Shown: positions 16,502 to 26,307 of the stretch, one piece after another | Layout of the letters: every line of letters starts with the position of its first letter | Numbering within the stretch: the stretch's first letter is position 1 | Translations under genes and position numbers: made by a program | The notes under the pieces: model-generated | The model's input: the letters and a program-made list of their open reading frames with translations, nothing else | Told to the model about the DNA's origin: nothing | Database searches by the model: none | Source: WM-3-3 sp041660045 | GTDB taxonomy: Bacteria > Pseudomonadota > Gammaproteobacteria > Methylococcales > Methylomonadaceae | Length of the DNA: 64,000 nt | Reading direction: 5' to 3' | Assembly: GCA_041660045.1 (NCBI GenBank) | Contig: JBAZXA010000011.1 | Coordinates: 1 to 64,000 of the forward strand

Positions 16502-17475
16502 TTTGCAGGCTCCACTGTTTGGCTTGGGAAAGGCAGCATGGGTAATATCTGTTGGACGCTGTCATCCACAATAATCTGCTGCCTAGCCTGTGGTAATACC
16601 TCACTCATGGTTTCTAGGTAAATCCGTGCGCGGGTTACCTCGGGTGCCTTAAGATATTCTTTTAAAACTTGATTAAAAGCGGACACATCCCCTTCGGCCT
16701 CGTTTATACGCTGAAAACGGTAACCTTCTGCGGCACGGATTGTTTGGTCAGCCTCACCACGGGCACGCGGCACGGCCTTGTTGTATTCACCGTTGGCCAA
16801 GTTGATGGCATTCTCGCGGTCTTGTTGGGCGCGGTTAACTTCATTAAACGACGGCTGCACCGGCACCGGCGGGTTAACATTTTTTAGCTGCACTTGGTTA
16901 ATCGATACCCCCAGCTGATAACGCTCTGCTAACGCGCGGGTGCGTATTAATGCGGTTTCTTCAATTTCTTGCCGGCCTATGGTGATAATTTCATCAACCG
17001 TGCGGTCGCCGACCACTTCACGCATGACTGCCTCGGAAATATCCCTAAGGGTTTGTCCGGGCATGCGCACATCAAACAGATATTTTTCGGGGTCAGTAAT
17101 ACGGTATTGCACTATCCATTCCACTAATGCCGAATTCAAGTCGCCAGTGACCATAGATTTTTCCAGTTGACTGGTTTGGCTAGTTTGATCTGGGTTGGTA
17201 AAACCTGCTGTTGCAAAACCAAATTCTAATTTTTGTTGGCGTTGGGTTGCCACTTCAATAACCTGATCGACCCCATACGGTAACTTCATATGTAAACCTG
17301 AAGGCACTTTTTCTATGTACTTGCCAAAACGCAGCACTATGCCTTCAGATTCTGCAGGGATGGTATAAACCGACATAAACCCGCCGATTAGCAGGAAAAT
17401 TATCAATAAGGCCGTTAAAGGTGAAACCGGAAAAGTACTTGGAAAACGCCCAAATAGGGGTTTTAGATTATCCAC
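16498..17475 (-). CDS. hflK: FtsH modulator HflK (SPFH/prohibitin family)
   Basis: 325 residues, with one transmembrane helix near residues 18-38 and an SPFH domain starting IPAESEGIVLRFGKY. The middle contains SVNQVQLKNVNPPVPVQPSF-type sequence (here SINQVQLKNVNPPVPVQP), diagnostic of HflK. The long Gly-rich cytoplasmic N terminus of the E. coli protein is absent. In many proteobacteria hfq-hflX precede hflKC; here the upstream neighbour is instead a 204-bp gap and comEC. Confidence 0.95.
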   Translation of the reverse strand: MDNLKPLFGRFPSTFPVSPLTALLIIFLLIGGFMSVYTIPAESEGIVLRFGKYIEKVPSGLHMKLPYGVDQVIEVATQRQQKLEFGFATAGFTNPDQTSQTSQLEKSMVTGDLNSALVEWIVQYRITDPEKYLFDVRMPGQTLRDISEAVMREVVGDRTVDEIITIGRQEIEETALIRTRALAERYQLGVSINQVQLKNVNPPVPVQPSFNEVNRAQQDRENAINLANGEYNKAVPRARGEADQTIRAAEGYRFQRINEAEGDVSAFNQVLKEYLKAPEVTRARIYLETMSEVLPQARQQIIVDDSVQQILPMLPFPSQTVEPAK

Positions 17476-17679
17476 ACAACCTCCAATGGGTAATTAAAAT
17501 TATTCGTTATTTAAAGGTTAGTGCCCTTATGATACACCTAGCCTTCCCACTAACCGTGAAAATTATCCAATTATGGCGTGTGTCATCTAGTTGATTTTTA
17601 AATACCTAAGGCTTAAAGCTGTATAGCCATTTTTAAATTTATTGCCGTAACACCCGGCATTGCTGACGGTTGGAGGTTA

Positions 17680-19947
17680 CTAATCTTTGCTATGCCAATA
17701 TTTTCTATTAGTCTCCCTGTACGCTGCCACCGACAGTTGATCTTTAACCACATCAACTTGGATAGCGCCACTGTTGGCACTGCTTAGCCAATGTGCCTGC
17801 ATTTGTTGGTAGCGCCTTAAGACACTGGGATGGGGATGCCTAAACGGGTTACGGTAACCTGATGGGATAAGCACGAGTTTGGGTTTAACCGCCTGTAAAA
17901 AAGCGCGGCTAGATGAGGTTTTACTGCCGTGGTGCGGGGCAATGAGGACATCGGCTTGTAATTGATCCGCATAGTTTTTTACTAATTGGCTTTCTGCCTG
18001 AGCTTCAATATCGCCTGTTAACAATAATGCTGTTTGGCCTGCTTGGATTTTAAGCACGCAGGAATTGTTATTGTCCGACTCAAAACCTACCACATCCGGT
18101 GACAACATACTAAACGTCACTTCGTCCCACTGCCATGTTTGGCCTGCCAGGCAATTAGAAGGTGAGGTGAAACCACGTATCTGTTCCGGCACACTGCTGA
18201 GCACCTGCTCAACCGCCATCTGGCGCAGTACACTTTCAGCGCCGCCGATATGGTCATTATCACCATGGCTGATGACTAAGCTATCAATGCGGTCAATCGC
18301 CTTAGCGTGCAAAAACGGCAACACCGTGCTCTGTCCACTGTCATTTTCTTCAGAGAATTTTGCCCCCGTATCGTAAACCAAAACATGGTTAGCCGTTTGT
18401 ATCACCGCAGAAAGCCCTTGCCCAACATCGAGCAGCGTAAAACTTATAGCACCTGCTTGGGGTTTGCCCTGATTTAAGCCAAATGTCGGCAATAAAAAGA
18501 TAACACCTAGCCATCGCCCAGGCACAGCTGCGGGTGCCAGCAACAACAAACACCCTAGCCAGGCAAAACCCAATGCCCAAAGTGGCGGCTCGGGTGGCGT
18601 TAGGCTGGCTAGCGGCAAACTTGCACACTTACTTAAAAAATACACCAAGCCATTTAACACAGCGCTATTAATAATCAATAGCCAGTCCGCCAGCGCCGGG
18701 CAAACATACACTAAAACCACAATTAACAAGCTTAAGGGTACGGCTAAAAAGCTGACTACCGGCACCGCAATTATATTGGCTAGCGGTGCAATTAAGGAAA
18801 CTTGCTGAAATGCAAACGCCAACACAGGTGCTAAGGCCAATGCTGTTGCCCAGTTTAATTGCATAGCAATACGCCAATTAGCAGGACTAGATAAGCGCCC
18901 GTTGGCTACATAAATAATAATAAACACCGCCAGGAATGACAGCCAAAACCCTGGCGATAGTACGGACAAAGGATCAAAAGCCAATACAATAATTAACGCC
19001 AGTGCCAAAACTTTGATGGCCAGGCTATGCCGTAAGCAAACAATACTTAGCATTGCCGCCGATAACATCAACAAGGCGCGTATCACCGGAATGGAAAACC
19101 CTGCCAACAAGGCGTATATCACCGCAAAAACCAATGCGGATAGCGCCGCGATACGGTATGGCGAATAGCTAAGTAGCCCAGTCCTAGCCCAAAACTTGAG
19201 CACTAGCAGATAAATAATACCGGCAATTAAGCCTATATGTGAGCCTGATATCACGATTAAATGTAATGTGCCAGTGTCACGGAATATCTGCCATTGCGCT
19301 GGCTTTATGTCATTGCCATCGCCTATGGAAAGTGCCTTGATTAAAGCGATTGCTGAGCTGTTTGGCCAACGTGCCGCCAATTTATCCGCAATATTTTGTC
19401 GCCATGCAGCTATCGAATACCAAGATGCTTCCGCTAATAACCCTGGAGCCGGGGCATTGCGTACATAGCCGGTAGCACCTATGCCTAAGCTGAACAAATA
19501 TCGCTCATAATCAAAGCCACCCGGATTTAAGCTGCCATGCGGGCGTTTTAATTTCACCGTAAACTGCCAAAGTTGCCCAGCTTTTACCGGCTGCTCCGGG
19601 TAATACCAGGTTAAATGTAGTTTATGGGGTAAGCGCGGCACGCTTGAGGTAACGATGATATTAAAACTGGTGCGCCGCTCATCCTGCTTAGGCAAATCGG
19701 CAATATAACCTGTCACAGGTAGTTCCAAACCTTCTAGTTCACTAGCCAAGCGGTCTGACAAACGATAATGCCCGACACTAACGGCTTCAATCACGCCTAT
19801 TAATAACCACATTAACGGCCAGTGCCGCCGCCAAATCAACAGCCACAAAACAGGTAATGCCCAAACTAAGCAACTCAGTCCAGGCAATACAGCCAGCTGT
19901 TGGACTAGGCTAATACCAGCCAAAAAAAATAATCCTGACAGTACCAT
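17680..19947 (-). CDS. comEC: DNA uptake channel ComEC/Rec2
   Basis: 755 residues. The N-terminal part has several transmembrane helices and an OB-like soluble region. The competence domain spans the centre (DTGTLHLIVISGSHIGLIAG, a strong family signature). The C-terminal metallo-beta-lactamase-like domain carries LVISHGDNDHIGG and APHHGSKTSSS. ComEC carries single-stranded DNA across the inner membrane during transformation. No other competence gene is present in the window. It is followed by a 204-bp gap before hflK. Confidence 0.95.
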   Translation of the reverse strand: MVLSGLFFLAGISLVQQLAVLPGLSCLVWALPVLWLLIWRRHWPLMWLLIGVIEAVSVGHYRLSDRLASELEGLELPVTGYIADLPKQDERRTSFNIIVTSSVPRLPHKLHLTWYYPEQPVKAGQLWQFTVKLKRPHGSLNPGGFDYERYLFSLGIGATGYVRNAPAPGLLAEASWYSIAAWRQNIADKLAARWPNSSAIALIKALSIGDGNDIKPAQWQIFRDTGTLHLIVISGSHIGLIAGIIYLLVLKFWARTGLLSYSPYRIAALSALVFAVIYALLAGFSIPVIRALLMLSAAMLSIVCLRHSLAIKVLALALIIVLAFDPLSVLSPGFWLSFLAVFIIIYVANGRLSSPANWRIAMQLNWATALALAPVLAFAFQQVSLIAPLANIIAVPVVSFLAVPLSLLIVVLVYVCPALADWLLIINSAVLNGLVYFLSKCASLPLASLTPPEPPLWALGFAWLGCLLLLAPAAVPGRWLGVIFLLPTFGLNQGKPQAGAISFTLLDVGQGLSAVIQTANHVLVYDTGAKFSEENDSGQSTVLPFLHAKAIDRIDSLVISHGDNDHIGGAESVLRQMAVEQVLSSVPEQIRGFTSPSNCLAGQTWQWDEVTFSMLSPDVVGFESDNNNSCVLKIQAGQTALLLTGDIEAQAESQLVKNYADQLQADVLIAPHHGSKTSSSRAFLQAVKPKLVLIPSGYRNPFRHPHPSVLRRYQQMQAHWLSSANSGAIQVDVVKDQLSVAAYRETNRKYWHSKD

Positions 19948-20007
19948 TCTCTCCCTATAGTTTTGAGGCTACGAAAAACCTGATAAACTGGCTTAGAAAA
20001 TAACTAG

Positions 20008-20544
20008 ATGACAACACCAGGGATGCCAAAAAAACTTTTTCAAAAATACTTGCCTCACCCAGAAACGTTTAAGAACCATAAAAATTTACAATTTCTTGGG
20101 GAAAGACTACATGATCCTAACCTTTGGCATTTAAACCGACGTTCGGTTTCTATGGCTTTTGCCATTGGCTTATTTGTCGCTTGGATACCTACCCCTGGAC
20201 AAATGGCCATTTCCGCGATTGTGGCTTTTTATATGCGTGCCAATTTACCGATTTCAGTGGCCTTGGTTTGGATCACTAACCCTATTACCATGCCACCGCT
20301 ATTTTATTTTTCCTATCGGGTTGGGTTAATGGCTTTAGACCTGCCAGCACCTAACAAAAATATTGAGTTTTCTGCTGAAACCGTTATGTCGGGTATCGCT
20401 GGCGCTTGGCAGCCTTTATTATTAGGTTCATTTATCGTAGGCATTATATGCTCTGCCATAGGCTATTTTGGCATTAACCAATTTTGGCGCTATAACATAG
20501 GCCAGAAATGGAGCCACCGAAAAGCAAAACGGGACTTACCCTAA
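20008..20544 (+). CDS. DUF2062 membrane protein
   Basis: 178 residues. The pattern PHPETFKNHKNLQFLGERLHDPNLWHLNRRSV, then AFAIGLFVAWIPTPGQM and ALVWITNPITMPPLFYF, is characteristic of DUF2062. Three to four hydrophobic segments predict an inner-membrane protein. It is divergent from comEC and convergent with lolD. In gammaproteobacteria this family often lies by comEC and lolCD. Function is unknown. Confidence 0.85.
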   Translation: MTTPGMPKKLFQKYLPHPETFKNHKNLQFLGERLHDPNLWHLNRRSVSMAFAIGLFVAWIPTPGQMAISAIVAFYMRANLPISVALVWITNPITMPPLFYFSYRVGLMALDLPAPNKNIEFSAETVMSGIAGAWQPLLLGSFIVGIICSAIGYFGINQFWRYNIGQKWSHRKAKRDLP

Positions 20545-20565
20545 CAGGGCTTAACAGCTACTGTT

Positions 20566-21249
20566 TTAGCTTACGATAATGCCGTCTTCCATATGCAAGA
20601 CTTTACCCATTTTTGCAGCCAATTCATGATCGTGGGTCACAATCAAAAAACTCACATGAAGTTCTTGATTTAACTCTAGCATTAGTTGATAAACTTGGTC
20701 AGCCGTTTTGCTGTCCAAGTTCCCTGTTGGCTCATCCGCCAAAACGCATTTAGGTTTATTGATTAATGCCCTAGCCACAGCTGCGCGTTGCCGTTCGCCA
20801 CCTGACAACTCCCCAGGTTTATGTTCAATACGGTGCCCTAAACCAACTCGCTTTAATAACGCTTCAGCTTGGCTACGGGCTTCAGCAACTGATAAATTAG
20901 CGATTAACAGCGGCATGGCAACGTTCTCCAACACTGTAAACTCACCTAATAAATGGTGTGCCTGGTACACAAAACCTAAAGATTTATTCCTTAATTTAGC
21001 GAGCTTAGATTGGCTAACTGTCATTAAGTTGACTTGATCCAGCACCACTTCCCCAGTGCTAGGTTTTTCAAGCCCGCCTAACAAATGCAGCAAGGTGCTT
21101 TTACCAGAACCGGAGGCACCCATAATGGCTACCCGCTCGCCTTGATCGATATTAAGGCTAACGCCTTTTAACACGTCAACATCCAGCCCACCTTGCTGGT
21201 AACGTTTGGTCAACTGGCTACATTGCAAAACACTGTTGGCATTATTCAT
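20566..21249 (-). CDS. lolD: Lipoprotein release ABC transporter ATPase LolD
   Basis: 227 residues, a single ABC domain with Walker A GASGSGKST, signature LSGGERQRAAVARAL, Walker B CVLADEPTGNLDS and an H-loop (VTHD). The YQAHHLLGEFTVLENV segment is typical of LolD. It powers extraction of outer-membrane lipoproteins to LolA. It overlaps the permease gene by 8 nt. A MacB ATPase is a less likely alternative given the neighbour. Confidence 0.93.
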   Translation of the reverse strand: MNNANSVLQCSQLTKRYQQGGLDVDVLKGVSLNIDQGERVAIMGASGSGKSTLLHLLGGLEKPSTGEVVLDQVNLMTVSQSKLAKLRNKSLGFVYQAHHLLGEFTVLENVAMPLLIANLSVAEARSQAEALLKRVGLGHRIEHKPGELSGGERQRAAVARALINKPKCVLADEPTGNLDSKTADQVYQLMLELNQELHVSFLIVTHDHELAAKMGKVLHMEDGIIVS

Positions 21250-22489
21250 AGCGTAGTACTTCCGCAGGATTGATTTTAGCTGCTTGCCAAGCAGGGTAGA
21301 TAGTCGCTAATAACGATAATAAAAAAGCTACCCCGGCTATGGCGTACACATCCCCCCAGACCAATTTTGAAGGTAATTCGCTAATGTAATAAACATCACC
21401 CGGCATAAATTGCACGCCAAAAGTTTTTTCGATAGCCGGTACGATAGTCTCGACATTAAGCGCCAACATAATACCACCCAAGGTGCCTAATAGAGTCCCA
21501 AACGCGCCAATAATAGTCCCTAACACCATAAAAATACCCATCACTGAAGCCGATGTCAGGCCTTGGGTTTTTAAAATAGCTATATCACCACGCTTATCCG
21601 TCACTACCATAATTAAGGTAGAAACAATATTAAACGCAGCCACGGCAACTATCAGCAGCAAAATAATAAACATAGCCTTTTTTTCAGTTTGCACGGCCTT
21701 AAAAAAATTACTGTGTGCGGCTGTCCAATCACTAACCCGGTAATTATCATAAAAATCATTAGCCATACCATGGGTAATCCTAGGGGCATTAAACAAATCG
21801 TCCAATTTAATGCGCAAACCCGATACGGCTTGGTCAAGGCGAAATAGTTTAGCGGCATCATCCATGTGGATAATGGCTAAATTTCGGTCATACTCATACA
21901 TGCCAACGTGAAAGATGCCTACCACAGTAAAGCGCCGCATTCTAGGCAATATGCCGGCTGGGGTAGAATTAATCTGGGGGCTGATCACGGTAATTTTATC
22001 GCCTGGAATAACCCCCAAATAATTGGCCAGCTCTGCGCCTAAAACGATATTGTATTCGCCAGGAATTAAATCGGATAATTTACCGGCAGTCATCTTACTG
22101 GCGATTTCAGATACCTGTGATTCATAATCAGGCAGAATACCACTCAACAAGGTTCCACTTACCCGCCTACCGGCATTCAGCATAACTTGGCCATCAATAA
22201 ACGGTGCCGAACCCAACACATGCGGATAGCCTTGTAACTGGGGTTGTAAACTTTGCCAGTCATCAAGCTGGCCATATTTTCCGGTGATAGTGGCATGCGA
22301 AGTCATACCCAGTATGCGCTCACGCAATTCAGCCTCAAAACCATTCATCACCGACAAAACCGTTATTAATGCAGTTACACCCAAGGCTATGCCTAAAACG
22401 GATGTTAAAGTAATAAATGAAATGAATTGGGTACGACGTTTGGCGCGCGTATAGCGCAAGCCAATATAAAAAATTAGCGGCTTAAACAT
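21242..22489 (-). CDS. lolC: Lipoprotein release ABC transporter permease LolC/LolE
   Basis: 415 residues, with the four-helix layout of the MacB/FtsX superfamily: one N-terminal helix (FISFITLTSVLGIALGVTAL), a periplasmic domain, and three C-terminal helices. The start FYIGLRYTRAKRRTQFISFI is the LolC/E family signature. Only one permease is present beside lolD, so the transporter may be a LolC homodimer (LolF type) or the second subunit lies elsewhere. It is transcribed toward lolD. Confidence 0.92.
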   Translation of the reverse strand: MFKPLIFYIGLRYTRAKRRTQFISFITLTSVLGIALGVTALITVLSVMNGFEAELRERILGMTSHATITGKYGQLDDWQSLQPQLQGYPHVLGSAPFIDGQVMLNAGRRVSGTLLSGILPDYESQVSEIASKMTAGKLSDLIPGEYNIVLGAELANYLGVIPGDKITVISPQINSTPAGILPRMRRFTVVGIFHVGMYEYDRNLAIIHMDDAAKLFRLDQAVSGLRIKLDDLFNAPRITHGMANDFYDNYRVSDWTAAHSNFFKAVQTEKKAMFIILLLIVAVAAFNIVSTLIMVVTDKRGDIAILKTQGLTSASVMGIFMVLGTIIGAFGTLLGTLGGIMLALNVETIVPAIEKTFGVQFMPGDVYYISELPSKLVWGDVYAIAGVAFLLSLLATIYPAWQAAKINPAEVLRYE

Positions 22490-22513
22490 AGGGTGGGGAT
22501 AAATTTAAAAAAT

Positions 22514-22933
22514 TTAGGATTTTTTACAGTTGGCACAATAGCCGTATAAATATAAGCTGTGGTCGGTTAACTCGTAATTGAGTTGACCGGCTATTTCCTT
22601 TTGCCGCGCCTCGATAAATTGATCAGTAAACTCATCAACCTTACCGCACTTTACGCACAATATGTGGTCATGATGATCGCCTTTATCCAACTCAAAAACC
22701 GAATTACCGCCTTCAAAGTGATGCCGAGTAACTAATCCTGCTGCTTCAAATTGCGTCAACACCCGATACACCGTAGCCAAACCAATGTCTTCGCCTTCAT
22801 TTAGAAGAATTTTATAGACTTTTTCTGCGGTAAGATGGCGTTCGTTGATTTGCTTTTCTAAAATCTGCAGTATTTTGACACGCGGTAAGGTGATTTTTAG
22901 GCCAGCATTTTTTAAGTCTTGGGTTTCCAACAT
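22514..22933 (-). CDS. fur: Ferric uptake regulator Fur
   Basis: 139 residues. The N-terminal winged helix (LKNAGLKITLPRVKILQIL) binds DNA, and the metal-binding signature DKGDHHDHILCVKCGKVDEF and the C-terminal CANC are present. It represses iron-uptake genes when iron-loaded. It is divergent from bamE, the common gammaproteobacterial arrangement, and a Fur-box-like site lies in the shared promoter region. Confidence 0.97.
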   Translation of the reverse strand: MLETQDLKNAGLKITLPRVKILQILEKQINERHLTAEKVYKILLNEGEDIGLATVYRVLTQFEAAGLVTRHHFEGGNSVFELDKGDHHDHILCVKCGKVDEFTDQFIEARQKEIAGQLNYELTDHSLYLYGYCANCKKS

Positions 22934-22958
22934 AAGTCTCCAATTGGCCCTGCTAGGC

Positions 22959-22977
22959 TATGCATTATCATTATGGG
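22959..22977. promoter_or_regulatory. Fur-box-like operator between fur and bamE
   Basis: On the minus strand this reads CCCATAATGATAATGCATA. The core ATAATGATAAT matches the centre of the Fur consensus GATAATGATAATCATTATC. It sits 26-44 bp upstream of the fur start, fitting autoregulation. It is called by eye, not by a matrix score. Confidence 0.55.
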
Positions 22978-23078
22978 CATTGTAGCCTGTTTTTAGTGGC
23001 AAACCCATGATAGATTTATAGGCTTATACTTTAACATCCTGTATGATTTTGGCTTTTGCAATTATTTTCCTGTATTGA

Positions 23079-23588
23079 ATGAGAAAATCGCTTTTTCCTT
23101 TAAGCTTAATAGTTAGTCTGGCGCTGAGCGCTTGTTCAACAATTTTAAGTAACCTTCCCGGTGTTTACAAAGTAGACATTCAACAAGGTAACGTTGTTGA
23201 CCAAAATATTATCGACCAACTCCGCCCCAGTATGAATAAACGCCAAGTATTGTTTATCATGGGCTCACCGATGATGGCCGACCCCTTTCACCAAGACCGT
23301 TGGGATTATCTGTATTCCAACCAACCTGGCGGTGATGACAGGGTACAAAAAAGAGTGACGATTTATTTTAAGGATGATCATATCGCTGGTTTACAAGGTG
23401 ACTTACGCCCCAGTGCGTTGCCGGTTATCAAACCTTCCGAAGAAACCACTGTAGAACTACCCAAACGTCACTTAGAAAGAACCTTATCAGAAAAAATACT
23501 CGGCCTTTTTAGTGGTGATGAAACTGAATCCAGCCCAAATCTTGGGCCTAAGCCAGCCAATTCTTCCCCTAATAAAATTGACCCTTGA
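23079..23588 (+). CDS. bamE: Outer membrane assembly lipoprotein BamE (SmpA)
   Basis: 169 residues, with a lipoprotein signal (LIVSLALSAC, Cys19). The SmpA/OmlA domain follows: DIQQGNVVDQNIIDQLRPSM, KRQVLFIMGSPMMADPFHQD and RWDYLYSNQPGG. A longer, low-complexity C-terminal tail goes beyond the E. coli length. BamE is an accessory subunit of the BAM complex. It is divergent from fur and convergent with rnfH, 11 bp away. Confidence 0.95.
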   Translation: MRKSLFPLSLIVSLALSACSTILSNLPGVYKVDIQQGNVVDQNIIDQLRPSMNKRQVLFIMGSPMMADPFHQDRWDYLYSNQPGGDDRVQKRVTIYFKDDHIAGLQGDLRPSALPVIKPSEETTVELPKRHLERTLSEKILGLFSGDETESSPNLGPKPANSSPNKIDP

Positions 23589-23599
23589 GTCTTCGCCCG

Positions 23600-23884
23600 T
23601 CAGCTTTTAGCCGCACGTTGACGTCGGGCTTCCTTGGGGTCATTTAGCAACGGCCGATAAATTTCAACCCTATCGGCCGGTTGTAATACCTGGTCTAGGC
23701 CGCAAATACGGCTAAAAATGCCAATTTTATTCACTTCTAGGTCAATTTCTGGGTAACGCACTAACAGTCCAGAAGCCATAATAGCCTCACCTGCTGTTAT
23801 ACCAACCGGCATTTTTAAGCTTATTATCACTTGTTCATCAGGCTTAGCATAAGCCACTTCTATCTCAATTTCTTGCTCAGCCAT
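23600..23884 (-). CDS. rnfH: RnfH family ubiquitin-like protein
   Basis: 94 residues from the preferred ATG at 23884 (MAEQEIEIEVAYAK), which overlaps the ratA stop by 8 nt; the frame opens 15 bp earlier. RnfH signatures are IISLKMPVGITAGEAI, GIFSRICGLDQVLQPADRVEIYRPLLNDPKEARR. It is a beta-grasp protein. The ratA-rnfH pair (sometimes called RatAB) is conserved next to bamE and smpB in gammaproteobacteria; molecular function is unclear. Confidence 0.93.
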   Translation of the reverse strand: MAEQEIEIEVAYAKPDEQVIISLKMPVGITAGEAIMASGLLVRYPEIDLEVNKIGIFSRICGLDQVLQPADRVEIYRPLLNDPKEARRQRAAKS

Positions 23885-24308
23885 AAACAGCCTTTGCACG
23901 CTCTGTAAACGAGCTCACCATGGTATTGCATATCTGATTAAACAACGCCCCAAAAGCCAGGCTAGCCAATTTACCCGTCATTTCAAATTCTAGGTTTAGG
24001 GATATTTTACTGGCATCTTCACGTAACGGCAAAAACTGCCACTGGCCTTCTAAACGGGAAAACGGCCCCTCTAGTAGTTGCATGCTAATCACGCCATCTT
24101 TATCGGTTTTGTTTCGAGTTGAAAAAGATTTTACAAATCCACCTTTTGCTATCGTCAACTCAGCTTCGATTATATCTTGTTCACGCTTTAATATCCGGCT
24201 GCGGCTGCACCAAGGTAAAAACTCCGAATAACGCTCTATATCATTGACTAAATCTAACATTTGCTGCGCAGAAAACTTCACTAACGCACTTTTTTCAACC
24301 ACCGTCAT
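23877..24308 (-). CDS. ratA: RatA-like START/coenzyme Q-binding domain protein
   Basis: 143 residues of the polyketide cyclase/START fold. Family strings are ALVKFSAQQMLDLVNDIERY, EFLPWCSRSRILK and the C-terminal LAFGALFNQICNTMVSSFTERAKAVYG. In E. coli RatA is reported to block 70S ribosome assembly, while homologues (Coq10 type) bind ubiquinone. It abuts the transporter gene upstream and overlaps rnfH. Confidence 0.92.
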   Translation of the reverse strand: MTVVEKSALVKFSAQQMLDLVNDIERYSEFLPWCSRSRILKREQDIIEAELTIAKGGFVKSFSTRNKTDKDGVISMQLLEGPFSRLEGQWQFLPLREDASKISLNLEFEMTGKLASLAFGALFNQICNTMVSSFTERAKAVYG

Positions 24309-25670
24309 TTATAAAACTCCAACGGCATGTAAAAACACAAAAAATACCGCAGCCGGTGAAATATAACTGATTACCCACTTCCATATTGTGTACATCATAG
24401 GCTGGGGCATAGCCAATTCGGCTGCTGTATCTTGTTCCCGCATAATCCAACCGGCAAATATGGCTATAGCAAAGCCACCTATGGGTAGCATAAGATTGGC
24501 AGACAAATAATCCAATAATTGAAAAAATGTGCGGCCAAAAAAATGCGTACTAGCGCCGATATTAAAGGAAAACACCGTCCCTAAACCCAATAACCAAACC
24601 GCTAAACCCGAGACTATGCAAGCTTTTTTCCGGCTTATTTCCTGGTTTTCGACCAACCAAGCGATAGCCGGTTCAATTAGCGAAATGGATGAGGTTAACG
24701 CCGCAAACACTAACATGACAAAAAATAACACACCAAACAACCACCCCCCGCCCATATTGCCAAACGCGATAGGTAAGGTTTGAAAAATGAGGCCAGGCCC
24801 AGAACTGACTTCGAGATGATTGGCAAACACTATGGGAAAAATGGCTATGCCTGCCAACAGCGCTACCAAGGTATCAGTTATCGCAATTAAGACGGCTGTT
24901 TGGGATATCGATACGTTTTTTGGCAAATAAGAGCCATAAACCATAATTGCCCCCATGCCTAGGCTTAGGGTAAAAAACGCGTGCCCCATGGCAGTCAGTA
25001 TCGAATCAGCGTTGATTTTGCTAAAGTCAGGGGTAAATAAAAATTTCAAGCCTTGTTCATAAGCGCCAGAAACCATGGCATAGCCGACTAAAATCATTAA
25101 CAAGACAAATAAACTCGGCATCAGAAAACGCACTGATTTTTCTAAGCCGCTATTCACGCCACGCGCCACCACGGACATGGTCACAAACATAAACAGGCTA
25201 TGCCAAAAAATTAATTGTACTGGATTGCTGATAAAATCATTAAATAGGCGATTGATTTCCACCGCATCTGCGTTAAAAAAGCTACCTGTAAACGCCTTTA
25301 CCACATAAGCACCGGCCCAACCCGCGACTACGCTGTAATAGGACAAAATTAGCACACCTGAAACCACACCTAACCAACCCAAATATTGCCAGTTAGGGTC
25401 GGCAGAAGCTTCTTTAGCTAAGCTTTGCATCGTGTTAATCGGGCTTTGCTGGCCACGTCGGCCCAGCATAATTTCTGCAATCATAATGGGTATACCAATT
25501 AATGCCACGCACAACAGATAGACCAAAACAAAAGCACCACCACCATTTTCACCGGTAATATAAGGGAACTTCCAAATATTGCCCAAGCCTACTGCTGACC
25601 CGGTTGCCGCCAAAATAAATGCGAAACGTGATGACCACTGGCCATGAATTGATTTGTTTATCGCTGTCAT
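24309..25670 (-). CDS. Sodium-dependent transporter, SNF (neurotransmitter:sodium symporter) family
   Basis: 453 residues from the preferred ATG at 25670 (MTAINKSIHGQWSSR), which has AAGGG five bases upstream; the frame itself opens 36 bp earlier. The first helix carries the family sequence SRFAFILAATGSAVGLGNIWKFPY, which lines the Na+ and substrate site. About eleven to twelve hydrophobic segments follow, with GGGAFVLVYL and IMIAEIMLGRRGQQSP. The substrate is probably an amino acid. It is divergent from smpB. Confidence 0.93.
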   Translation of the reverse strand: MTAINKSIHGQWSSRFAFILAATGSAVGLGNIWKFPYITGENGGGAFVLVYLLCVALIGIPIMIAEIMLGRRGQQSPINTMQSLAKEASADPNWQYLGWLGVVSGVLILSYYSVVAGWAGAYVVKAFTGSFFNADAVEINRLFNDFISNPVQLIFWHSLFMFVTMSVVARGVNSGLEKSVRFLMPSLFVLLMILVGYAMVSGAYEQGLKFLFTPDFSKINADSILTAMGHAFFTLSLGMGAIMVYGSYLPKNVSISQTAVLIAITDTLVALLAGIAIFPIVFANHLEVSSGPGLIFQTLPIAFGNMGGGWLFGVLFFVMLVFAALTSSISLIEPAIAWLVENQEISRKKACIVSGLAVWLLGLGTVFSFNIGASTHFFGRTFFQLLDYLSANLMLPIGGFAIAIFAGWIMREQDTAAELAMPQPMMYTIWKWVISYISPAAVFFVFLHAVGVL

Positions 25671-25772
25671 GCCTACCCTTACCTCGTAATAAAGCTCAAT
25701 ATTCACTGTTTAATTCGGTTAAAATAACAAAAATATTACTTGCCGTCAGTTTAAAAAGACATAATCAAAGAC

Positions 25773-26255
25773 ATGGCTGAAAAAAAGTCAAAAAAAAACA
25801 AATCTGAAAACAACTCCATCGCTGTCAATCGCCAAGCAACACATGAATATTTCATCGAACAGCGGTTTGAAGCGGGCTTAGTGTTGGAAGGTTGGGAAGT
25901 AAAAAGCCTTAGGGATGGCCGAGTTCAGCTAAAGGAAAGCTACGTCACCTTAAAACGCGGTGAGGCCTGGCTGTATGGTGCCCATATTTCTGCCTTATTA
26001 TCCGCCTCTACCCACATTAAGCCAGATGCCGTACGTTCAAAAAAGCTTTTATTGCATCGTTATGAGCTAAATAAATTAATTGGCGCCGTTGAGCGCAAAG
26101 GCTATACCCTGATTCCCTTATCGATGTATTGGAAAAGCGGGCGCGCGAAATTAGAAATAGGCTTAGCAAAAGGCAAACAGCTGCATGATAAACGCGCCTC
26201 ATCTAAAGAAAAAGATTGGCAACGGGAAAAAGCCCGCATCATGAAACATGCCTAA
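25773..26255 (+). CDS. smpB: SsrA-binding protein SmpB
   Basis: 160 residues, full length: NRQATHEYFIEQRFEAGLVLEGWEVKSLRDG at the start, the OB-fold core, and a basic tail KGKQLHDKRASSKEKDWQREKARIMKHA that enters the decoding site. SmpB delivers tmRNA to stalled ribosomes. No tmRNA gene was recognised in the window. Confidence 0.98.
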   Translation: MAEKKSKKNKSENNSIAVNRQATHEYFIEQRFEAGLVLEGWEVKSLRDGRVQLKESYVTLKRGEAWLYGAHISALLSASTHIKPDAVRSKKLLLHRYELNKLIGAVERKGYTLIPLSMYWKSGRAKLEIGLAKGKQLHDKRASSKEKDWQREKARIMKHA

Positions 26256-26307
26256 ACGGCTAAAACGGTAATACCTGCAGCACTGTTTTAATCTATCTTA
26301 TGCCATT

